Positions 1-5,547 of a DNA stretch of 23,416 bases are shown here, piece by piece. How positions within the stretch are numbered: position 1 is the first letter of the stretch; each line of letters opens with the position of its first letter. The translations under genes and the position numbers were made by a program. The DNA is from Azonexaceae bacterium (GTDB lineage Bacteria; Pseudomonadota; Gammaproteobacteria; Burkholderiales; Rhodocyclaceae), in contig SSTA01000062.1 of NCBI GenBank assembly GCA_009469685.1, forward strand, positions 1-23,416, written 5' to 3'. Under the pieces are notes generated by a model, which ran no database searches, was not told where the DNA came from, and saw only the letters and a program-made list of their open reading frames with translations.

Positions 1-63
1 ACGCGGCCCCGCGCAGTCCATCGCGACTGGGTCGCGCCCCGAGAGGCGTGTTAGCGTACGCCC

Positions 64-711
64 ATGTGCACCCGCTACATCGCTCCCGATCAAGCCGCCC
101 TCGAGCGGGCCTGGCATATTGGTCGTCACAATCAGCCCAAGTGGGCCGAGAACGTATTTCCGCGGGCTCGTGGGCCATTTCTGCGTCCGAACGCCGCCGG
201 CACTCTTGAGCTCGTGGTCGGCCGCTGGGGTTTGATTCCGGGCTGGGCGAAAACTCCCGAACTCAAATTTGCGACCATGAACTGCCGGTCGGAAGAGGCG
301 GCGCGCAAGCCGGCCTTCCGCGATGCCTGGCGGCAGGAGCAGCGCTGCATCATTCCGGCCTGGTCTTTCGATGAGCCCTGTTGGGAGACGGGTCGCAACG
401 TCTGGTGGCGATTCCGTCGCGCGGATGGCTGTCTCTGGGGCCTGGCCGGGCTGTGGAGCAGCTGGATCGACCGCGCCACGGGCGAAGTGCTCGAGTCATA
501 CACCATGCTTACCTGTAACGCCGACGGTCATCCGCTCATGGGGCGCATGCACAAGCCCGACCCCCATCTGCCGAGCGACCGGCAGGACAAGCGCAGCGTG
601 GTCGCCATCGAAATAGACGATCTGGATCGCTGGTTTCATGGCAGTTGCCAGGACGTGCTGCCCTTGCTTTGCCCGCCCGAGCCCGATCGCTTGGTCGGCG
701 AACCCTTGTAG
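64..711 (+). CDS. SOS response-associated peptidase (SRAP/YedK-HMCES family)
   Basis: 215 aa. SRAP proteins use the N-terminal Cys2, exposed after Met removal, to form a thiazolidine crosslink with abasic sites in single-stranded DNA and so shield them. Seen here: the protein starts Met-Cys, which fixes the start. Family blocks follow in order: WGLIPGWA (54-61), the Asn-Arg-Ser-Glu region with N73, RCIIPAWSFDEP (94-105) with the expected acidic E104, the AGLW block (128-131), ESYTMLT (144-150) and GRMHKP (160-165). The usual block is His-Asp-Arg-Met-Pro. Here the residue two before Arg-Met is Met, and His163 follows Arg-Met instead, so the helper histidine is displaced; H156 and H163 are the candidates. 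It stands alone, facing the minus-strand YceI operon. The family is certain; retention of full activity is inferred. Confidence 0.92.
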   Translation: MCTRYIAPDQAALERAWHIGRHNQPKWAENVFPRARGPFLRPNAAGTLELVVGRWGLIPGWAKTPELKFATMNCRSEEAARKPAFRDAWRQEQRCIIPAWSFDEPCWETGRNVWWRFRRADGCLWGLAGLWSSWIDRATGEVLESYTMLTCNADGHPLMGRMHKPDPHLPSDRQDKRSVVAIEIDDLDRWFHGSCQDVLPLLCPPEPDRLVGEPL

Positions 712-812
712 AGAAAGTCCGCACTCCTAGACTGACTGTCCACCGAGGGGCAAGGTGCTATGGACCACCGGCGCCGCCCGCGAGGCGTAGCTCGAGCGAG
801 GTCACGCGATGG

Positions 813-1382
813 TTATGGCCTATGCGCTTCCAGCACGATGTTCAGGGTGACCTCGTCACTGACGAAAGGTACCGCCTTGCTGACGTTGAAATCGCTGCGC
901 TTGATCTTGGTGACGGCATTGGCACCGATGGCATCCCGTCTGACCATCGGATTGATCTTTGCGGCGAACTGGGTGACCGTCAGTGTCACCGGCTTGGTGA
1001 TCCCCTTGATGGTCAGATTCCCGTCGATGGAGACGGGATCGCCGTCCTTGAATTTGACGCCGGTGGACTTGAAGGTGATGGTCGGGTAGTTCGCTGTGTC
1101 GAATAGTTCAGGCGCTTGAATGTGTTCGGCGAAGATCGCTGAACCCGCGTCGACGGACTTCGCATCGATGGTGATGTCGACGGAACCGGTTTCAGCTGCC
1201 TTGTCCCAGACGACCGTGCCGGAGGTCTTGAGAAAACGGTGGGTCTGGGTGCTGAAGCCGAGGTGGTTGTAGGTGAAGCTCGGGTAGGTATGTTCGTTGT
1301 CGACGGTATAGGTTTCCGGAGCGGCGAAGGAATGCGTCGATAGGGTGGTGGCCAGGGCGGCCAGGGCGAAAAGACGTTTCAT
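813..1382 (-). CDS. YceI family periplasmic lipid-binding protein (first copy)
   Basis: 189 aa. YceI proteins are secreted lipocalin-like beta-barrels that bind polyisoprenoid or quinone-like lipids in the periplasm. Seen: a clear Sec signal peptide (Met-Lys-Arg, then an Ala/Leu-rich core, predicted cut after Ala-Phe-Ala near residue 20-21). The YceI pattern follows: an early TYTVDNEHTYPSF strand, a Val-Asp-Ala-Gly-Ser segment near 75-80, the LFDTANYPTITFKST strand (about 93-107), and the LTIKGITKPVTLTV block (about 122-135). It is the last gene of a five-gene minus-strand unit and begins 15 bp after the second YceI gene ends. The two YceI proteins share the fold and a few motifs but differ widely, so this is an old paralogue pair. 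Function beyond lipid binding is unknown. Confidence 0.9.
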   Translation of the reverse strand: MKRLFALAALATTLSTHSFAAPETYTVDNEHTYPSFTYNHLGFSTQTHRFLKTSGTVVWDKAAETGSVDITIDAKSVDAGSAIFAEHIQAPELFDTANYPTITFKSTGVKFKDGDPVSIDGNLTIKGITKPVTLTVTQFAAKINPMVRRDAIGANAVTKIKRSDFNVSKAVPFVSDEVTLNIVLEAHRP

Positions 1383-1397
1383 GAAAATCTCCTGGGG

Positions 1398-1958
1398 TTA
1401 CTTGCGGGGGGTTGAGACAAGATGAAATTTGACCTGTACATCATTGGCGACGGTGGAGACGTCTGCCCAGACGCCGTCGCCGACGGCGAAATCGAGGCGC
1501 TTCAGGGTGAAGCTGCCGTCGAAGACCCCGTTGGCGCCTTCCTGACGGAAGCTCATGGGAGCGACGATGTCCTGGGCCTTGCCCTTGATGGTGAGTTTGC
1601 CGGCGAGTTCGTAGCGGTCACCGCCCAGGGGTTTGACCGCAGTCGAGACAAAGCTGGCGGTCGGGAAAGTCTTGAGGTTGAACCAGGCCTTGCCGACCAC
1701 TTCGTCATTGGCTTCCTTGGAGCCGGCGTCGATACTGGCGAGATCGAGTTCCAGCCGGGCACTGGCGGCGGTCGGCTTGGCGGGGTCGAAGCTCAGGGCT
1801 GCGGTGAATTTGCGGAAGCGGCCATCCACCGGGACTCCCATCTGCTTGGAGACGAAGGTGAGCGTACTTTTGTCGGCCTGGAAGTCGCCGTATTCAATGG
1901 CCTGGGCGGCAGGGGCAAACAGGGCGAAGGCGGTGGTCAGCGAGACGAGACGGGCCAT
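1398..1958 (-). CDS. YceI family periplasmic protein (second copy)
   Basis: 186 aa. The open frame extends far upstream to 2477, but that part overlaps cytochrome b561 on the same strand. The start at 1958 is chosen because a signal peptide begins exactly there (Met-Ala-Arg, hydrophobic core, predicted cut after Ala-Gln-Ala at about residue 20). YceI hallmarks: the ADKSTLTFVSKQ strand, the Ile-Asp-Ala-Gly-Ser motif near 75, the TFPTASFVST strand, LTIKGKAQDIVAP (about 122-134), and a closing VQVKFHLV strand. It likely binds a polyisoprenoid or quinone lipid in the periplasm. It lies 14 bp after the cytochrome b561 gene; E. coli also pairs yceI with a b561 gene (yceJ), supporting a shared role in membrane redox or lipid handling. 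Confidence 0.9.
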   Translation of the reverse strand: MARLVSLTTAFALFAPAAQAIEYGDFQADKSTLTFVSKQMGVPVDGRFRKFTAALSFDPAKPTAASARLELDLASIDAGSKEANDEVVGKAWFNLKTFPTASFVSTAVKPLGGDRYELAGKLTIKGKAQDIVAPMSFRQEGANGVFDGSFTLKRLDFAVGDGVWADVSTVANDVQVKFHLVSTPRK

Positions 1959-1972
1959 GGCGTTCTCCGGGG

Positions 1973-2518
1973 TCAGGGTTTTTTGGCGAGGAAGGGCAGC
2001 ATGCGGGTGAGGACATCGTCCCGGTCGACCAGGTGGTGCTTCACCGCAGCTCCGACGTGGGCGATGACCAGGAGCGCGAGGGTGAAGTTGAGTCCCATAT
2101 GGACTCCCTTGAGGATGTCGCCCAGGGCTTCGTTCTTGTCCACCAGGTCGGGGAGGGGCAGGACGCCGAACCAGACCGTCTGGAAACCCTTGGCGGAACT
2201 CATCAGCCAGCCGCTGATGGGAATGGCCAGCATCAGGGCGTAGAGCAGGTGGTGCAGTCCGTGGGCGGCGGCCTGCTGCCAGTGCGGCATGGCGGCGGGT
2301 AGCGGTGGAGGACGGTGACCGGCGCGCCAGGCCAGCCGCAGGATGAGGAGTAGGAAGGCCGTGACGCCGGCCCATTTGTGCCAGGAATAGACCTTGAGCT
2401 TCCAGGGGCTGAGGGGCAGGTCGTGCATGTAGATGCCCACCGAAAACAGTCCGACCAGGAGGATGGCCATGAGCCAATGGAGTGCGACGGCAGTCTGGGT
2501 GTAGCGGAGTGGGGCCAT
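1973..2518 (-). CDS. Cytochrome b561 (CybB/YceJ-like, diheme membrane protein)
   Basis: 181 aa. Bacterial b561 proteins are four-helix inner-membrane cytochromes holding two b-type hemes that move electrons to or from quinone; E. coli CybB has been described as a superoxide:ubiquinone oxidoreductase. Seen: four hydrophobic segments (about 12-30, 48-64, 88-106, 142-160). Candidate axial histidines are H14 in helix 1, H47 at the start of helix 2, H140 and H154 around helix 4, and more at H86/H89/H90. It opens with the usual Arg-Tyr-x-x-x-x-x-x-x-His-Trp pattern. The gap to the upstream dioxygenase is 9 bp and to the downstream YceI 14 bp, so co-transcription is likely. Length matches the family. 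Confidence 0.92.
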   Translation of the reverse strand: MAPLRYTQTAVALHWLMAILLVGLFSVGIYMHDLPLSPWKLKVYSWHKWAGVTAFLLLILRLAWRAGHRPPPLPAAMPHWQQAAAHGLHHLLYALMLAIPISGWLMSSAKGFQTVWFGVLPLPDLVDKNEALGDILKGVHMGLNFTLALLVIAHVGAAVKHHLVDRDDVLTRMLPFLAKKP

Positions 2519-2527
2519 GGGGGTTCC

Positions 2528-3346
2528 TCAGGAAGCGCGGGCGGGCCAGAAGGCGTAGGCGTCCATGGCGAGGACGGCGGACTCGATTCCGGTGTGCAGG
2601 CGCTCGCGGCGGCTACCGGGGCCGCCGGCGCCGAGTGCGACGTGGAGCGGGAGCAGGTGCTCTTCGCTGGGATGGGCACGGGCGGCATGCGGAGCCCGTT
2701 GGCGGTAGTCGACGACAGTTTCGTCGTCGCCGGCTTCCAGCCTTTTCCACATCCAGTCGGCAAACTCGCCTACATAGGCGGGGCTGCCGCTCCCCTCGGC
2801 GGAGGCGAGTTGGAAGTCCCGCAGGTTGTGGGTGAGGTTGCCGGAGGCCAGGACCAGGACACCCTGGTCAAGGAGTGGCCGCAGTGCCCGGCCCAGGGCG
2901 AAATGATATTTCGGACCCATGCCGTGCTCCAGGGACAGCGGGATCACTGGAATGTCCGCTTGCGGATACATCAGCAGCAGGGGGGTCCAGGCGCCGTGGT
3001 CGAGACCCCGGGCGTCGTCTGTGGCCGGGGCCAGACCGGCGTCGTCCAGGTGCTGGCGGACTTGCGAGGCAAAGGCGCCGGCGCTGGGGGCCGGGTAGCG
3101 AATCTGGTAAAGGTCGGGCGGAAATCCCCAGAAATCGTGAATGGTCTCCAGTTCCCGCGCGGTCCCGACGGTGGCCTGATCGGCCTGCCAATGGGCGCTG
3201 ACGACGACGATGGCGCGGGGTCGCGGCAGGGCTTGGGCGATGGCGGCCAGGGCGTTCCGGGCCGCCCCGGGTTCCAGGACCATGGTGGGGGCGCCATGGG
3301 GAACGAAAAGGGCGGGCAACGGGGCCTGAGAGGACGTCTGCATCAT
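2528..3346 (-). CDS. LigB-type extradiol ring-cleavage dioxygenase (DODA/YgiD-like)
   Basis: 272 aa. Class III extradiol dioxygenases open catechol-type rings with a mononuclear metal; the DODA/YgiD branch acts on 4,5-positions of DOPA-like catechols. Seen: PALFVPHGAPT (11-21) with H17, VVSAHW (48-53) with H52, LDHGAW (115-120), SGNLTHNL (168-175), and HPSEEHLLPL (225-234) with H225 and H230. H17, H52 and H225/H230 are the likely metal ligands. The gene opens with two ATGs (3346 and 3343); either could serve. It begins 9 bp after the SDR gene and ends 9 bp before cytochrome b561. The natural substrate is unknown; the oxidoreductase partner and YceI/b561 neighbours suggest catechol or quinone-like compounds (inference). 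Confidence 0.9.
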   Translation of the reverse strand: MMQTSSQAPLPALFVPHGAPTMVLEPGAARNALAAIAQALPRPRAIVVVSAHWQADQATVGTARELETIHDFWGFPPDLYQIRYPAPSAGAFASQVRQHLDDAGLAPATDDARGLDHGAWTPLLLMYPQADIPVIPLSLEHGMGPKYHFALGRALRPLLDQGVLVLASGNLTHNLRDFQLASAEGSGSPAYVGEFADWMWKRLEAGDDETVVDYRQRAPHAARAHPSEEHLLPLHVALGAGGPGSRRERLHTGIESAVLAMDAYAFWPARAS

Positions 3347-3355
3347 GCTTGGTGG

Positions 3356-4222
3356 TTATTGCGAGCCGAAGAGTTCCTGCACCAGGCAGGGAAGGGGCCG
3401 CGGGGGGCGGCCGACGAGGGCGGCAAAATCGTTGGTCACGCGATCGAAACGCCCCTCGGCCACGGCGGAGTACATATTGGCCACCGCCCGGGCGAGCCAA
3501 GCCGGCAGTCCGTACCCTGCGAGGGCTTCGGCATAGGCGTCTTCGCTCACCGGCTCGTAGCGGATGGCCTTTCCAGTGACCCGGGAAACCGCGGCGGCGA
3601 CTTCGTGGTAGTCGTGGGTAGCCTGGCCGGTCAGCTCATAGACGTTCTTGGCCAGGGCCGGAGCCAGAGTGGCGGCTGCCGTGGCTTCTGCCAAATCCGC
3701 CCGGCTGATGAAGCTTGCCTTGCCCGGGCCGGCAGGGAGGTGGAACACTCCGGTTTCCAAGGCACCGGCAAGGGCCATGGGAAGCAGTTCGGCATACAGC
3801 GGGTTGCGCAGGGCGGTCCAGGCCAGGCCGCTGGCGACCAGCTCCGCTTCCGTCGCCCGATGGACGGCGGCGAATTCCGCCGGGGATTCTGCGGCGACAT
3901 CGATGAAGCTGGTGTAGACGATGCGCTCGACGCCGGCCGCTCGGGCGGCGCCGATGGCGCTGGCGTGCTGGGCAATGCGTTGGGCCTTGGGGCCGTCTGT
4001 CGACACCAGAACCAGGGTGCGGGCGCCCGCAAAGGCCGCTGGGAGCGATTCGGCGCGGTCGAAATCAGCGGCGCGGACCTCTATCCCTCGGCTGACCAGG
4101 TCGGCTGACTTTCCCGGGTCCCGGACGCTGGCGGCAATGCCGGACGCTCCCCCGCGGCGGGCGATCAATTGCTCGAGGATGCGGCGGCCGAGCTGGCCGT
4201 TGGCTCCGGTGACGACGATCAT
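3356..4222 (-). CDS. NAD(P)-binding SDR/NmrA-like oxidoreductase (QorB/YtfG-like)
   Basis: 288 aa. Atypical short-chain dehydrogenases of the NmrA/QorB branch bind NAD(P)H with a Rossmann fold; QorB reduces quinones, while NmrA only senses the cofactor. Seen: the glycine motif TGANGQLG (5-12), Arg34 in an Ala-Ser-Val-Arg segment fitting NADP preference, the Tyr-Thr-Ser-Phe-Ile segment after the fourth strand, and a Leu-Arg-Asn-Pro segment typical of the NmrA group. No clear Tyr-x-x-x-Lys catalytic pair is evident, as in QorB-like members. Start at 4222 has a good ribosome site (GGAG, 6 nt spacing). First gene of the five-gene minus-strand unit and divergent from a LysR gene across 109 bp, a classic regulator-target layout. 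A quinone reductase role is inference. Confidence 0.85.
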   Translation of the reverse strand: MIVVTGANGQLGRRILEQLIARRGGASGIAASVRDPGKSADLVSRGIEVRAADFDRAESLPAAFAGARTLVLVSTDGPKAQRIAQHASAIGAARAAGVERIVYTSFIDVAAESPAEFAAVHRATEAELVASGLAWTALRNPLYAELLPMALAGALETGVFHLPAGPGKASFISRADLAEATAAATLAPALAKNVYELTGQATHDYHEVAAAVSRVTGKAIRYEPVSEDAYAEALAGYGLPAWLARAVANMYSAVAEGRFDRVTNDFAALVGRPPRPLPCLVQELFGSQ

Positions 4223-4264
4223 GCAATTCTCCAGAACTTATGATGTGTTCGTACTGTAGCCCGG

Positions 4265-4299
4265 TAATTGATGATTAAATAGAAGCTAATAAGCAATTA
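4265..4299. promoter_or_regulatory. Candidate LysR operator in the divergent intergenic region
   Basis: Inside the AT-rich 109-bp gap between the SDR gene and the LysR gene there is an ATTA-N9-TAAT dyad (4274-4290), containing T4276-N11-A4288, the LysR T-N11-A signature. It is nested inside a wider inverted repeat, TAATTG (4265-4270) and CAATTA (4294-4299). Position and symmetry fit the binding site of the adjacent regulator; binding is inferred. Confidence 0.5.
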
Positions 4300-4331
4300 A
4301 CTGGTGCAATTTAGGTAACAATGGAGGCGCT

Positions 4332-5261
4332 GTGGACCGTCTGGAATGCATGCAGGTTTTCGTGCGGGTTGCGGAAAATGGAAGCTTTTCCGCCGTGGCC
4401 CGGCAGATGGCGGTCGCCCGTTCGGTGGTTACCCGGCAAGTGGCCGCCCTGGAAGCCCATCTCGGCGCCAAGCTCCTTGCCCGCAGCACCCGTAGCCTGT
4501 CCCTGACCTCGGCAGGGATCGCCTACCTGGAGCGTTGCCGGGAAATCCTCAACCTGGTCGACGCGGCGGAAACCGGACTGGCCGGGGAAGGCGCCGAACC
4601 CCGGGGAACCATCCGTCTCAGCGTTCCCCTGAGCTTTGGCTTGCGCCATCTTGCGCCCTTGCTCCTCGATTTTGCCGTGACTTTTCCGGAAATCTCGGTG
4701 GAAGTCGATTTCACCGATCGGCGCGTCAAACTGGTGGAGGAAGGGCTGGATCTGGCCATCCGCATTACCCTGCGCCTCGATCCCCTCGACGTGGCCCGCC
4801 GTATCGGCAGCAGCCGCCTGGTGGTGGTGGCCTCGCCTGAGTATTTGCGTCGCCACGGTGAACCGACCCATCCCCAGGAACTGGCGGATCGCGAATGCCT
4901 CATCTACCTTCCCGCCCAGCAAGGGGGATGGCCTTTTCTGGTGGACGGGACGCTGCGGACGTATCCGGTGAGCGGACGCATCAGGGCCAACAACGGCGAC
5001 GCCCTGCTCGACGCGACCATCCGCGGCCTGGGCATATCAGCCCAGCCGAGTTTTCTGGTCGCGCCGGCGCTCGAAGCCGGATGGGTGCGTCCCATCCTGA
5101 CCGACTATCCCCTGCCGGAACTGGGGATCTATGCCCTACTTCCCGGCAACCGCTACGTTCCCCGGCGGGTGAGGGTCCTCATCGATACGCTGGCGGAGCG
5201 GATAGGAAGCCGTCCCTACTGGGAGCAAGGTGGACACTGGCCGCCCGCGCCGCCCGGGTAG
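4332..5261 (+). CDS. LysR-family transcriptional regulator (CrgA/DmlR-like)
   Basis: 309 aa from a GTG start at 4332; GGAGG at 4323-4327 precedes it, and the ATG at 4321 is in another frame. LysR proteins bind DNA with an N-terminal winged helix and sense a small molecule with a periplasmic-binding-like domain. Seen: the helix-turn-helix at about 1-60 (DRLECMQVF, SFSAVARQM, VTRQVAALEAHLG, LLARSTRSLSLT), a linker helix to about 90, then the effector domain starting with GTIRLSVPLSFG (about 94-105) and including DLAIR. The pattern matches the CrgA/DmlR/AaeR-like branch often found beside oxidoreductase genes. It is divergent from the five-gene redox unit and probably controls it; its inducer is not known from sequence. 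Confidence 0.93.
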   Translation: MDRLECMQVFVRVAENGSFSAVARQMAVARSVVTRQVAALEAHLGAKLLARSTRSLSLTSAGIAYLERCREILNLVDAAETGLAGEGAEPRGTIRLSVPLSFGLRHLAPLLLDFAVTFPEISVEVDFTDRRVKLVEEGLDLAIRITLRLDPLDVARRIGSSRLVVVASPEYLRRHGEPTHPQELADRECLIYLPAQQGGWPFLVDGTLRTYPVSGRIRANNGDALLDATIRGLGISAQPSFLVAPALEAGWVRPILTDYPLPELGIYALLPGNRYVPRRVRVLIDTLAERIGSRPYWEQGGHWPPAPPG

Positions 5262-5268
5262 GAGAACC

Positions 5269-5472
5269 TCAGTCTGCCGTTGCTTCTTCGCCGTCGATGG
5301 CGAAGGAGCGCAGCCAGCAGGATCGCCGTTCGAGGTGCGAGCGGCGGTCGCGCAGGACGAGGCCTTCGCTGGTGGTATAGGGTGGGGCCTCGATCCTGTC
5401 GTTGCGGCGGCGCTCGCCGCTGCGTTGGCGGAGGGAATCTGCGGCGCTCGGATCCTTGACCGAAGCCATCAT
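5269..5472 (-). CDS. Small Arg-rich hypothetical protein (67 aa)
   Basis: 67 aa (66 if the second of two adjacent Met codons is used). I do not recognise a named family, but it looks coding: third codon positions are strongly G/C, like the neighbours, and the protein has an organised pattern. A Gly-Glu-Arg-Arg-Arg-Asn-Asp-Arg stretch (19-26) is followed by Pro-Pro-Tyr-Thr-Thr-Ser-Glu-Gly (30-37), then LRDRRSHLERRSCWLRSF (40-57) and an acidic tail. It resembles short Arg/Asp-rich proteins that I recall as common hypotheticals in betaproteobacteria. It is convergent with the LysR gene (7 bp gap) and divergent from the GspE-like gene. No strong ribosome site is visible. A cytoplasmic nucleic-acid or protein-binding role would be a guess. 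Confidence 0.55.
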   Translation of the reverse strand: MMASVKDPSAADSLRQRSGERRRNDRIEAPPYTTSEGLVLRDRRSHLERRSCWLRSFAIDGEEATAD

Positions 5473-5500
5473 TGGGAGTCTCAAACAGTGCGGAGCTTCG

Positions 5501-5509
5501 ATTATGCCA
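5501..5509 (-). promoter_or_regulatory. Candidate extended -10 promoter for the small Arg-rich gene
   Basis: On the minus strand TGG-CATAAT matches an extended -10 element (TGn plus 5 of 6 bases of TATAAT), about 30 bp upstream of the ATG at 5472. No good -35 is seen. It is back-to-back with the gspE-like promoter. Sequence match only. Confidence 0.35.
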
Positions 5510-5526
5510 TGGTGTATACGGCCGAG

Positions 5527-5546
5527 GGGACATGCTATATTGTCCC
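5527..5546 (+). promoter_or_regulatory. Palindrome over an extended -10 directly before the gspE-like start
   Basis: GGGACA (5527-5532) and TGTCCC (5541-5546) form a perfect inverted repeat with an 8-base spacer. The spacer holds TG-C-TATATT (5533-5541), an extended -10 promoter element. A start of transcription 6-7 bases after it would fall on the ATG at 5548, giving a leaderless or near-leaderless mRNA; no ribosome site precedes the ATG. The repeat could be an operator or, if transcribed, a hairpin. I do not recognise the regulator. Confidence 0.45.
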
Positions 5547-5547
5547 G

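Noticed and set aside
738..763. Possible terminator hairpin between the SRAP gene and the first YceI gene
   Set aside because: Only a short CACC/GGTG pairing with bulges and no T-run; not better than chance in GC-rich DNA.
813..1958. Recent tandem duplication of yceI
   Set aside because: The two proteins share the fold and short motifs only; they are too different for a recent copy.
2378..4108. 576-codon open frame on the plus strand
   Set aside because: It is antisense to the dioxygenase, SDR and b561 genes, Gly-rich without any domain, and is explained by high GC and codon bias of the real genes.
4321..4506. ATG at 4321 as the LysR start
   Set aside because: It is in a different frame; the LysR helix-turn-helix frame starts with GTG 4332, preceded by GGAGG.
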